From the NCBI GenBank assembly GCA_000433175.1, contig HF986648.1, positions 1 to 18,977 of the forward strand: a DNA stretch of 18,977 nt, read 5' to 3'. Shown here one piece after another: positions 1 to 7,784 of this stretch (its first letter is position 1; the number at the start of each line of letters is the position of its first letter). The DNA comes from Prevotella sp. CAG:1058 (GTDB lineage Bacteria > Bacteroidota > Bacteroidia > Bacteroidales > Bacteroidaceae). Under the pieces are notes generated by a model. The model saw nothing but the letters and a program-made list of their open reading frames with translations. It did no database searches and was not told the origin of the DNA. The translations under genes were made by a program, and so were the position numbers.

Positions 1-89
1 AACTATAAAGGTACTAAAAATATTCCATTCCCACAATTTTTTTTATGCTTTTCTTATGCCGAACTCACGTTATATTAATGAAGTAATCA

Positions 90-148
90 AATCCGCGTAA
101 ATGTAAAGAGTCCGGCATTATACCGGACTCTTTACATTTACGCGGATT
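90..148. terminator. 26-bp perfect hairpin, probable bidirectional terminator
   Basis: The arms 90-115 and 123-148 are perfectly complementary (26 bp) around a 7-nt loop, CATTATA. The plus-strand exit reads ATTATTTTTACA, a fair U-tract; the minus-strand exit is less T-rich. It lies 97 nt beyond the stop codon of the susE-position gene, so it can end the susCD operon and could also end any plus-strand gene left of the window. A weaker outer pairing (ATGAAGTAA at 78-86 with TTACTTCAT at 174-182) could extend it. The perfect stem is longer than most intrinsic terminators. Confidence 0.75.
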
Positions 149-244
149 ATTTTTACAAGAACAACTTATGTTGTTACTTCATAACCTATGATAGGTCGCT
201 TATCCCCGATTTGATACGTATATCTGTGTTGCCACAAATATTAT

Positions 245-1831
245 TTATAGCCAGCGTGGGTCGCCTACACCTTTTGAGCTAACATCCTCATTGGTTACTG
301 TAAAGTCACCATTGGCTGTATCCTGGTATTTCGGGTCTACATCCCATGTTGCACTGTCGTCGGTGAAGAGGTTGCCTTTCTCAACTATTGACTTCAGGTT
401 TGGAGTATTGAAGTAAATATTGTTCTTGAATGTAGGAACGCTAGTCTTGCTCTGGTTTGAGAACATGGCTTCAGTGTTTGTTACCAAGTTGTTTTCCCAG
501 TTGATGACATTTCCAACATAGCGTACGTAAAGCAGGCGCTTGCTTGATGCATTGGCGACACCGTCGATTGTACAGTTCTTAATGTTTATTATAGGAGTTC
601 CGCCGCCCATGCTCTCAGATGCATCATCCATACGGATGAAGTCTCGGGCTGTTGCGCTTGCGTAAATAGTGCTGTTGGTAAGGTTTGTCTCATTGATACG
701 TCCCTTTCTGCTGTCGAAGAAATCTCCTCCATCGCATTCAATGTTATGGATCAAGCAGTTATTGAACGTAACCTTATTGATTGTCGAAGCAACATTCAGG
801 TAAATCAGACCCTTACCGAAATTCTTGATTTCGCAATTTTGTACGTCAAGAACGTCATATGTTGCTCCTTCAGTCTTGTAGTTGAATGCCTGGTCGGTAG
901 ACTCGTTGTCTGCACCGTCTAAGATTATCTGGTTGAGGCTTAACGATGCACCATCGTCCAATTGGAAACGTCCCTTGATTGTAGGCAGGTTTGTTGGGTA
1001 TATACCCTTAATTGTTATGTTCTTTTTAATCTGGGCGTTTCCAGCGCCACCGTTTTCGCCGGCTATTGTGTATGTTCCGCCGTAGAGGGCGAACACTTGG
1101 CCATCGGTAGCAGCCTCAAGCAGTGCACCGAAGTCTTCATCCGGACTTACTGTTGTAGCGCCATTAAGGTCAATGATAGTCTTGAACGATTTAGAACCGC
1201 GCTCCTTGTCATTGTTGTACAGCTTAATCGTATAAGACGTCTCAGGCGTGAGCCCGTTTACAACAACTTTACCTTCTGCAATTTCTTCAGCAGTGAGATC
1301 CTTGTTTATAACTCTCGCCCCTGTATTGGCGTCGGTAACAGTTATACGTGTAACTTCCTCTCCAGCTGGCCATGTTACAGTCACACTTCTGTCGGAAATG
1401 CTACTTTCCGGTATGTTGTTGAAAATTTGCTGTGCAGCAGTGCGGAAGTAAACGCCGTGCCATTTTGAGTTACGGTCTGCATCGTCAGCATCAATGGCCA
1501 TGATGCGTGCTGAGTATTTTGTGTCGTAGACAAGGTTGCTGACTGTATAAGGAATTTGGGCTTCCGTTATGTCTGTTATTGTCTGTACAGGTTCGCCTTC
1601 GAATGTCAGGCTGTCATCGGCAAAAATCTCGATAGTGTATGTGTCTGCGCCTTCCGATTTAACCCATTGCAGTTTTACGCTGTTCTCGGTAATGCTTCTT
1701 GCTTCAAAGTCTATGGGCGAGAATACTCGGTCGTAAATCAAGCTTGTCAGTTCGTCCATTGGGTCGTCGCACGACGCAAGTGACAACAAGCCGAGTCCCA
1801 AGACACATGTCCTAAATATATTTCGTTTCAT
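245..1831 (-). CDS. SusE-position surface lipoprotein: two FN3-like domains plus DUF4957/DUF5123 beta-helix
   Basis: 528 aa. A lipoprotein signal peptide ends in the lipobox LASC with lipidated Cys21, followed by acidic residues (DDPMDE), which resembles the Bacteroidota surface-export signal. Residues about 38-130 and 131-217 look like two fibronectin type III domains (SVKLQW, GLTPETSYTIKLY). The remainder (about 218-528) has repeated short strands with aligned Asn/Ile (ITIKGIYP, INIKNCTIDG, NNLVTN, NNIYFN), as in the parallel beta-helix of DUF4957/DUF5123 proteins. Such proteins usually sit third in susCD operons of pectin-related loci and are thought to bind glycan; I see no lyase motif, so a catalytic role is unsupported. 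It is the last gene of the operon, 92 nt after susD, with A-rich sequence before the ATG and no Shine-Dalgarno. The domain names come from family recognition and were not searched. Confidence 0.8.
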   Translation of the reverse strand: MKRNIFRTCVLGLGLLSLASCDDPMDELTSLIYDRVFSPIDFEARSITENSVKLQWVKSEGADTYTIEIFADDSLTFEGEPVQTITDITEAQIPYTVSNLVYDTKYSARIMAIDADDADRNSKWHGVYFRTAAQQIFNNIPESSISDRSVTVTWPAGEEVTRITVTDANTGARVINKDLTAEEIAEGKVVVNGLTPETSYTIKLYNNDKERGSKSFKTIIDLNGATTVSPDEDFGALLEAATDGQVFALYGGTYTIAGENGGAGNAQIKKNITIKGIYPTNLPTIKGRFQLDDGASLSLNQIILDGADNESTDQAFNYKTEGATYDVLDVQNCEIKNFGKGLIYLNVASTINKVTFNNCLIHNIECDGGDFFDSRKGRINETNLTNSTIYASATARDFIRMDDASESMGGGTPIINIKNCTIDGVANASSKRLLYVRYVGNVINWENNLVTNTEAMFSNQSKTSVPTFKNNIYFNTPNLKSIVEKGNLFTDDSATWDVDPKYQDTANGDFTVTNEDVSSKGVGDPRWL

Positions 1832-1874
1832 GATTCTTTCTTTTTCTTGTTTGATTTATTTGGAATTTTGTTTA

Positions 1875-1915
1875 TGGAAGCCAGGATGGCCGCATGCGGA
1901 ACATCCTGCCTTCCA
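1875..1915 (-). promoter_or_regulatory. Intercistronic hairpin between susD and the susE-position gene
   Basis: Arms 1875-1888 and 1902-1915 pair over 14 bp with one mismatch around a 13-nt loop that itself contains the palindrome CCGCATGCGG. It begins 9 nt after the susD stop codon on the minus-strand transcript. There is no clear U-tract, so it is more likely an mRNA-stability or processing hairpin that protects the susCD message than a full terminator (inference). Confidence 0.55.
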
Positions 1916-1923
1916 AACATGAT

Positions 1924-3768
1924 TTAATCGGATAATTGTCCGTATATTCCGTCGTTGTTCAACATGCCGTTGCTGCTGTTGATGAAGAAGTCCCAGATAG
2001 GCCACAGGCAGTTGAGGCTCGGAGTATTGACATAAAGTCCGTTAATATAGTCGTCGTCTATGACAGGGATACCGTCGCTTACAATCCAGCCTTTGCTTGA
2101 ATACTTCTCGCCGGTTACTTCATTGACGAGCTTAGAGCCGACTTCGTCGGTATCTCCGTGGTTGAGTCCGTATATGATAAGCTCTTCTCCTCCGTTTGGT
2201 GAAGTTGTGTCATACGTGAAGTATAGTTTCTCTGGAAGGTCTGCGTATGCACCCTGGCGATTTGCGAGGTCGCGCAACTTCTGCTGTGCTTCAGCCATTT
2301 TCTGGTCAATAATTCCCCAACGTACGAGATCTGCCTTACGGAGGGCCTCGCCGGCGAACTCAAGACCACGTTGTTCAACTATGCCGTTGAAGAATGCATC
2401 TGCACTTGCTGTATATTTTGTCATGAGTGCAGTTACTTTTTCTGCCGGCAGTACCCTGTCGAGTATGGCTTTCATGTAAGGTGCAGCTGCTGCAGGTCCG
2501 TCAAGTGCGTTGATTGCTTCAGCGGCCATCAGGTAAACGTCTGCCAGACGCATGTATTGCCAGTTTATGCCGTCGTCATTGGTTGAAGTTACGTAACGGT
2601 TCATCCATTCGTAGCGGAGTTTGCCGAAGCACCACTTGTCGATTCCGCGAAGTTCCTGTTTTGAGTTGCCGTTGGTAAGTTCCTTGCTCCACTCGTATGG
2701 AACGCAGGTTATGTCACGACGGATGTCGTCAACGTCATAGTCGTAATACAAGTATGGCAGAGGGCCGTTAACGCCGCCTTGTGCCTGGCCTGTATACTGG
2801 TCGACAGCCTGATGCTTCACGCCCCATGTGTAAAGAACTCGTCCGCGTCCGTCCGAGAACGGTATCTCCCAAAGGGATTCGCCGCCGGCAGTAACGTTAT
2901 CCTTGCATAGCTTGTCAAAGTTGTCTTTGAATGCGCCAAGGCTGTTTCTTCCGCTGTTTATGATGTCGAGGCACTCTTCTTTTACAATCTTGTACATGTT
3001 TTCCTGAGAGAGTTCAGGGTCTTTGCTTTTGCGGAATCCGTCACCGCGAAGGCCGTAGCCTCCGGCGTAAAGAGCAATACGGGCACGAAGACCTTTTACG
3101 AAAGACTTGCTTACACGCTCAGTCGTGCTGGTGATAGTATTTTCGTTGGGCCAGTAGCAATAGTCCTCAGCTTCTTTCAAGTCAGCCAGCAACACCTTGT
3201 ATATTGAGTCGCGGTTGGTACGTGGCAGGTACATGTTGTCGTTGCTGTTCGGCTCGAAACGTGCCGGAACATCCCCCCAAGCCTTGATAAGGTCGTTGTA
3301 TATTACAGCCCTGAGCGTAAGAGCTTCGCCCAACAGCTGTGCCATGTCAGGATTGTTTTCTATGTCTCCATATTTGCGGAGGCCTTTTATTGCGAGGTTT
3401 GCACGCTCAATGCCTTCATAAAATTTTGCGTAGGCATTGTTGTCTGTATTCATCTGTCCATTGTTAGACAGGGTTGCGTAGTTGCAAAGACTCTGCTTGT
3501 CGTCAGTACGTGAAGCGTATGACGGCTGTGTTCCACTAGTTGTTTCAATGTCAGAGCTAAGGCCATAATAAGGCAAGAAACGTCCACGGTAAGAGTTTGT
3601 CTCTCCGAACGACTGGTGGATCGACATCACCTCGGCCTCGGCCAACGAATAGATGGAGAATACCGAGCTTTCGTCAAGTGTTGACTGTGTAGGTGCGTCC
3701 ATGTCGCATGATGTGACAAGCGCTGCGGCAGCCAACGAAAGGAATGATATTTTAATATACTTGTTCAT
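1924..3768 (-). CDS. susD-like: RagB/SusD family glycan-binding lipoprotein
   Basis: 614 aa, a normal length for SusD homologues. The signal peptide ends in VTSC with lipidated Cys21, so the mature protein is an outer-membrane surface lipoprotein. The N-terminal part shows the TPR-rich SusD region (YAKFYEGIERANLAIKGL, EALTLRAVIYNDLIKAWGDVPARFE). The C-terminal part has the family's usual blocks (YMRLADVYLMAAEAINAL, VEQRGLEFAGEALRKADLVRWG). It would cap the SusC barrel and bind the oligosaccharide before import. It lies 114 nt downstream of susC, a rather wide gap containing a hairpin. The start follows a run of eight A residues, with no Shine-Dalgarno. The substrate cannot be read from this sequence; the pectin suggestion rests on the third gene. 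Confidence 0.95.
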   Translation of the reverse strand: MNKYIKISFLSLAAAALVTSCDMDAPTQSTLDESSVFSIYSLAEAEVMSIHQSFGETNSYRGRFLPYYGLSSDIETTSGTQPSYASRTDDKQSLCNYATLSNNGQMNTDNNAYAKFYEGIERANLAIKGLRKYGDIENNPDMAQLLGEALTLRAVIYNDLIKAWGDVPARFEPNSNDNMYLPRTNRDSIYKVLLADLKEAEDYCYWPNENTITSTTERVSKSFVKGLRARIALYAGGYGLRGDGFRKSKDPELSQENMYKIVKEECLDIINSGRNSLGAFKDNFDKLCKDNVTAGGESLWEIPFSDGRGRVLYTWGVKHQAVDQYTGQAQGGVNGPLPYLYYDYDVDDIRRDITCVPYEWSKELTNGNSKQELRGIDKWCFGKLRYEWMNRYVTSTNDDGINWQYMRLADVYLMAAEAINALDGPAAAAPYMKAILDRVLPAEKVTALMTKYTASADAFFNGIVEQRGLEFAGEALRKADLVRWGIIDQKMAEAQQKLRDLANRQGAYADLPEKLYFTYDTTSPNGGEELIIYGLNHGDTDEVGSKLVNEVTGEKYSSKGWIVSDGIPVIDDDYINGLYVNTPSLNCLWPIWDFFINSSNGMLNNDGIYGQLSD

Positions 3769-3813
3769 TTTTTTTAGTTTTATTATTTTGCGGTTCTGAG
3801 TGTGGGCTTTTTA

Positions 3814-3860
3814 TATGTCGACAAACAGTATTTTATTTGTCGTAAATGCCTGTCGACATA
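3814..3860 (-). promoter_or_regulatory. susC-susD intergenic hairpin with an alternative fold
   Basis: TATGTCGACA at 3814-3823 is the exact reverse complement of TGTCGACATA at 3851-3860, giving a 10-bp stem around a 27-nt loop. The left arm can instead pair locally, CGACAAA (3819-3825) with TTTGTCG (3836-3842), which excludes the long stem. It could tune the ratio of susC to susD by attenuation, processing or stability (inference). On the minus strand the stem is followed by an A-rich run (TATAAAAAG), so it is not a standard terminator. Confidence 0.5.
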
Positions 3861-3882
3861 AATCCTACAAACCTCATTTTGT

Positions 3883-6800
3883 TTAGAAATTCAAATTCAA
3901 TCCGATAACGAACGAGCGGCTTCTCGGGTAGCCTGAATAGTCTACACCTGGAGTAAGAGCGTCCTTGCGGATACAGTCAGACTCTGGGTCGTAACCGCTG
4001 TAACCAGTGATTGTGAACACGTTGTAAGCCGTGCAGTAGAAGCGCAGTGAGTTAATGCCTACACGCTTGGTAAGGCTCTGTGGCAGTGTATAACCTAATG
4101 TCAATGTGTTCAGGCGGAGGAATGAAGCGTCTTCAACAGCCCAGTCGGTCAAAACGAACTTGCTCATGTAAGGAGACCACATTGTTGTGTTTGCGTTCAA
4201 CTCGGCAAGTCTTACTGGGTCGTTGCAGAGCATGCCTGTCTCCGGGTCAAGGTTAGTCCAGCGCTTGCCGTCAGCCATGATGTCAATCATGTTGCGGTAC
4301 TGGTACTTACTTGTTGAAGTGTATTCAATCTTGTTTGCGTTGTAAACCTGGTTGCCGATGCTGAAGTTGAAGTTTGCGCTGAGGTCGAAGCCGTAAGCAT
4401 GTGCGTTGAGTCCGAAACCTCCGTAAACGTCAGGATTTACATTACCGATAATAACATTATCTTCGTCACCGATAACGCCGTTGCCGACACCGCCTTCCTC
4501 TGTGGGTTGGTCAACGAGCTTGATAGAACCCGGACGAACTGTACCGATTATAGGCGAAGCATCAGGTACACCCTCTTTCAGTTTCCATGTCTTTGTTGCA
4601 GCGTCGTAGCCTTCAAAATCGCTCACTTCGTAACGTCCTGCGAGCTGGTATCCGCGGATTTCGCCTACCTGTCCGCCTACTGCAATCCAATAGTCCTGGC
4701 CGATTTCGGTACTTGCCCAAGCTGTGTTCTTGCCGAAGTCCTGCATGCTGCCGAGACTCTTGATTTCGCTCTTGTTGACACCCAGGTTGCCATAAAGGTC
4801 GATACCCCAATTCTTCTTGTCGATTGCGTGCCATGTGAAGCTGAATTCAACACCTCTGTTTTCAGTCTCACCCATGTTGCGGTATTGTGTGTCGTATCCT
4901 GTACCTGCTACCGGGAATTGGATGAGAAGGTCTTTTGTGGTATTGAGGTAAGCCTCGATGCTACCGCTAAGTTTACCCTTGAAGAGTGTGAAGTCCAAAC
5001 CGATGTTGCGTGTAATGGTTGTTTCCCACTTAAGGTCGGGGTTTGCCATGATTTTTGACGGTGCCCAGTATTGTGTGAATCCGTTAATCCATGATGTGGC
5101 TTTTGACTCGTACATCTGTGACAGCTGGCCGGTAGGAATGTTGTTGTTACCTGCTGTACCGTAGCTGAGGCGGAGTTTCAAGTCGTCAAGCCAGTTTTGT
5201 GTAGACTTCATGAACGGTTCTGAAGAAATACGCCATGCAACGGCTGCTGACGGGAAGTAGCCCCAACGGTTCTCTTCAGAGAATTTTGATGATGCGTCAG
5301 CGCGGAATGTTGCAGTGAGCAGGTAGCGGTCTTTGAAGTTGTAGTTCACACGACCGAAGAATGAGAGCAGTTTGTCGTCTGCGCTGTAGTTGTCGTCGAT
5401 TGTGTAAGGAGTTCCCTGAGATGACAGTTTCCATGCCTGTTCTGCGGTATAGTCCTCCGGGAATCCGTGTACCTCGTTCATGTTCTCACGCTCCTTGGTG
5501 ATGATGTATTCATGGCCTACCATGAAGTTCAGGCTGTGGTCAGTATTCTTAATCAACTTCGAGAAGTCGTAGCTGATAGTGTTAGAATTACGGAAACGGT
5601 GGCGGTTAGTGTCAGTCAGGCGTATTGCCGGCTTGTTCTGGTTGCCGGATGCAGGTACGTTCTTTACATAATAAGTGGTTGTACCCCAGAAACGCTGGTC
5701 GTACTGGTTGTAGTCGTCATATCCGAATTCGGTCCTGATTTTGAAGTTCTTGAATACTTCCCATCCGAATGCTCCTGCAAAGTTGAGGGTCTTGCGCTCC
5801 TTCTTGCGGTCGTTGTCGTACTGTGATTCAACAGGATTGTAAAGGTTGCCGAAGTCGTCATCGGTACCGGCGCTTTCGTCAAGGTTTGCAAGTGGAATAG
5901 GAGTGTAGATTACGGCGTACTTCAGACGCTTGTCAGAGTCGTAAACGCCGGTAGCGTCGTTAGCACCACCACCTCTGATGTCTGTGTCAGAATATCTTGC
6001 CTGGAAGTCGAGAGTCGTATTCTTGGTCGGCTTCGTGTTGAGTTTCAGGCTGAAGTTGTCGCGCTTGTAGTTTGAACCGATCTGGATGGCCTTGTCGTTC
6101 ATGTGCGCATAGCTGAACGCATATTTAACGGTTTCAGTACCGCCGGTGATGTTTACGTTGTGGTTGAACGTATTGCCGGTACGTCCGTATACGATGTCCT
6201 GCCAGTCGTTTGCTTCAACGTTGCGGTAGAGGTCCATGTCTTCATAGTTGCCGAAGTAGTCTGTGTACGAGCTGAGGTCGTTCTCGTTCTTGAGCAGTGC
6301 AAGCTCATACTGCCACTTTGCGTAGTCGTAGGGGCTGAGCACGTCCATCTTCTTGGCTACTTTCTTCCAGCTGTAATAAGCATTGTAGCTTACGTTAACC
6401 TTGCCGCTCTTGCCGCTCTTGGTGGTTACGAGGATTACACCGTTTGCACCACGTGAACCATAGATGGCTGTTGATGATGCGTCCTTGAGGACGGTGATGT
6501 CTTCGATGTCGGTCGCGGGTATGTCGCTTATGCTTTCAACGGGGAATCCGTCGACGATAAGCAACGGGTCGTTGCTCTGTGTGATAGAACCACCTCCACG
6601 CACGCGGATTTTTACATCGGCGTCAGGCGAACCCTCGGTTGTGGTAATCTGCACACCGGCCATCTTACCGGTCAGCGCTTCTGTAACCGAGGCTACCGGC
6701 ACTGCTGCCAACGCTTCGCTGTTGACGGTGGCTACCGAACCGGTCAAGTCCTTGCGGCGTACCGAACCGTAACCGATGACTACGAGGTCTTCAAGATTTG

Positions 6801-7104
6801 TGGTCTCGTCCTCGAGCTTAACGTTTATTGTACTCTTGCCGGCTGTTTCAACGGTCTTGGTCTTCATACCGATGTATGAAATCTGCAACGGGTTGTTGCC
6901 GGTCAATTTGATTGAGAAGTTTCCGTCGATGTCCGTCACGGTAGCATTGTTCTTCGTTCCTTTTTCAAGGACGGTCGCACCTATAACAGGCTCTCCGTTG
7001 GAGTCCTTCACATTTCCTTTGATTGTCTGCGCCGACAGACTGCCCACAAATAAGGTGAACAGCACCAACAGCGCTAGTCGAAAAGTTTTTAAATTACCAG
7101 ACAT
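3883..7104 (-). CDS. susC-like: SusC/RagA family TonB-dependent outer-membrane transporter
   Basis: 1073 aa. The Sec signal peptide probably cleaves after SLSA (residue 25). Next come a CarboxypepD_reg-like domain (about 28-98, with GEPVIGATVLEKGT and GNFSIKL), the SusC-family motif LEDLVVIGYG at 104-113, a plug domain (about 115-225, with VRGGGSI, DPLLIVDGFPV and YGSRGANGVILVTTK), and a long beta-barrel ending in the aromatic terminus IGLNLNF. It imports an oligosaccharide across the outer membrane using TonB-ExbBD energy, with SusD as lid. There is no N-terminal STN domain, so control through an ECF anti-sigma factor, as in FecA-like transporters, is not expected. It is the first gene of the operon. 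The chosen ATG gives a complete signal peptide. Confidence 0.96.
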   Translation of the reverse strand: MSGNLKTFRLALLVLFTLFVGSLSAQTIKGNVKDSNGEPVIGATVLEKGTKNNATVTDIDGNFSIKLTGNNPLQISYIGMKTKTVETAGKSTINVKLEDETTNLEDLVVIGYGSVRRKDLTGSVATVNSEALAAVPVASVTEALTGKMAGVQITTTEGSPDADVKIRVRGGGSITQSNDPLLIVDGFPVESISDIPATDIEDITVLKDASSTAIYGSRGANGVILVTTKSGKSGKVNVSYNAYYSWKKVAKKMDVLSPYDYAKWQYELALLKNENDLSSYTDYFGNYEDMDLYRNVEANDWQDIVYGRTGNTFNHNVNITGGTETVKYAFSYAHMNDKAIQIGSNYKRDNFSLKLNTKPTKNTTLDFQARYSDTDIRGGGANDATGVYDSDKRLKYAVIYTPIPLANLDESAGTDDDFGNLYNPVESQYDNDRKKERKTLNFAGAFGWEVFKNFKIRTEFGYDDYNQYDQRFWGTTTYYVKNVPASGNQNKPAIRLTDTNRHRFRNSNTISYDFSKLIKNTDHSLNFMVGHEYIITKERENMNEVHGFPEDYTAEQAWKLSSQGTPYTIDDNYSADDKLLSFFGRVNYNFKDRYLLTATFRADASSKFSEENRWGYFPSAAVAWRISSEPFMKSTQNWLDDLKLRLSYGTAGNNNIPTGQLSQMYESKATSWINGFTQYWAPSKIMANPDLKWETTITRNIGLDFTLFKGKLSGSIEAYLNTTKDLLIQFPVAGTGYDTQYRNMGETENRGVEFSFTWHAIDKKNWGIDLYGNLGVNKSEIKSLGSMQDFGKNTAWASTEIGQDYWIAVGGQVGEIRGYQLAGRYEVSDFEGYDAATKTWKLKEGVPDASPIIGTVRPGSIKLVDQPTEEGGVGNGVIGDEDNVIIGNVNPDVYGGFGLNAHAYGFDLSANFNFSIGNQVYNANKIEYTSTSKYQYRNMIDIMADGKRWTNLDPETGMLCNDPVRLAELNANTTMWSPYMSKFVLTDWAVEDASFLRLNTLTLGYTLPQSLTKRVGINSLRFYCTAYNVFTITGYSGYDPESDCIRKDALTPGVDYSGYPRSRSFVIGLNLNF

Positions 7105-7315
7105 AAATGTTATTTATTAATTTGTTTAAAGATAAAATATTTCTTAATTAATCATAATGTTTTCATGATCAGTTTGGAAATGGAATGTCTAATGCACAAA
7201 CCGCCGCATCCATAATGCAGTCAGGCTACATGTTTTTCAGGCATAGTTTATGACAACGCCTGGTTGTTTGCTTGTTTTTTGATATTAGTTTTTAATAATT
7301 TGATATTTTCGGCTA

Positions 7316-7345
7316 CAAAGTTAGTGAAAATTTATTTTTGGCAAA
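7316..7345 (-). promoter_or_regulatory. Bacteroidota-type promoter for the susCD operon
   Basis: Read on the minus strand, TTTG (7342-7345) is separated by 18 nt from TAACTTTG (7316-7323), matching the Bacteroidota sigma-ABfr pattern TTTG-N-TAnnTTTG. Transcription would begin near 7309, giving a leader of about 205 nt before the susC ATG. The leader contains short hairpins (for example CAGGC with GCCTG) but no riboswitch class I recognise. Confidence 0.6.
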
Positions 7346-7488
7346 ACTATTTCAGTATTTTTTTAATTAAAATCTTATAACAAATTCTTTATTGTATAAT
7401 GCGATTTTAACATTTAATAGTAGTAATGGTTCAGCCGGTCTTGTTGGAATTAATAGTAGTGCTTATTACATTGGGAAAACGGGCAAGC

Positions 7489-7608
7489 GGCATCCTCATT
7501 TAACCTGTTTCCTGAAATGCCGCATATTGCATCGTAAAACATAGCTTTTCAGCCTTCAAAAGCTTATCTTTTAAGATGCAATAGGTTACCTTTTGCAAGC
7601 ATGTAAAA
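7489..7608 (+). repeat. Degenerate tandem array A, units of about 22 nt
   Basis: In the susC/vsr intergenic gap, consecutive units can be cut at 7489-7517, 7518-7539, 7540-7561, 7562-7583 and 7584-7608 (lengths 29, 22, 22, 22 and 25). They share a CTTTT-like core near unit position 7 to 11 and mostly end in an A-rich AAAA or TGAAA. Examples are GGCATCCT at 7489, GCTTATCTTTT at 7562 and GGTTACCTTTTGCAAGC at 7584. The units align in the same orientation with array B (17307-17394). The repeats are degenerate, so this array alone would be weak; the support comes from the match to array B. Confidence 0.55.
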
Positions 7609-7745
7609 TTGTTAGCAATTATAGTGTTGTTGATAATGTTTTTAATGATTATTTTATTAAATACCAATATAATATAAGTTAAGGCGATTTAATATGTGGA
7701 CAGAAGTTCCGCAGGCTGCGTTATGGATAATTGTATGGTGCCGGT

Positions 7746-7776
7746 GTTGGTATTTGCAATTATTTTTGTAAGTTTG
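7746..7776 (+). promoter_or_regulatory. Probable vsr promoter abutting the start codon
   Basis: TAAGTTTG at 7769-7776 fits the TAnnTTTG -7 element, and TTGG at 7746-7749, 19 nt upstream, is a partial -33 element. A second -7-like box, TATTTTTG, lies just before it at 7761-7768. The box ends 8 nt before the ATG at 7785, so the transcript would have almost no leader. Confidence 0.45.
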
Positions 7777-7784
7777 CATTTGGT

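Larger units (their letters stand above)
7105..7784. other. 680-bp divergent intergenic region between susC and vsr
   Basis: This AT-rich stretch has no convincing coding frame. It holds the susC leader and promoter (7105-7345), two copies of the direct repeat TTAATAGTAGT (7414-7424 and 7450-7460), repeat array A (7489-7608) and the probable vsr promoter (7746-7776). Nothing else recognisable is seen between 7609 and 7745. Confidence 0.6.

Noticed and set aside
1..78. Open plus-strand frame running in from the left edge to a TAA at 76-78
   Set aside because: Only 25 codons are visible, with an improbable composition. The downstream hairpin would suit a gene end, but this cannot be supported.
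4399..5058. Plus-strand open frame of 219 codons
   Set aside because: It is antisense to the beta-barrel part of susC, and the composition (many Cys and Val) is that of a reverse-strand shadow.
7694..7771. 25-codon open frame (starts MWTEVPQ) before vsr
   Set aside because: It is short, Trp- and Leu-rich, has no ribosome-binding context, and overlaps the vsr promoter; a chance frame is more likely.
7731..7784. TTG-initiated N-terminal extension of vsr
   Set aside because: The 18 extra residues do not resemble Vsr N-termini and overlap the likely promoter.
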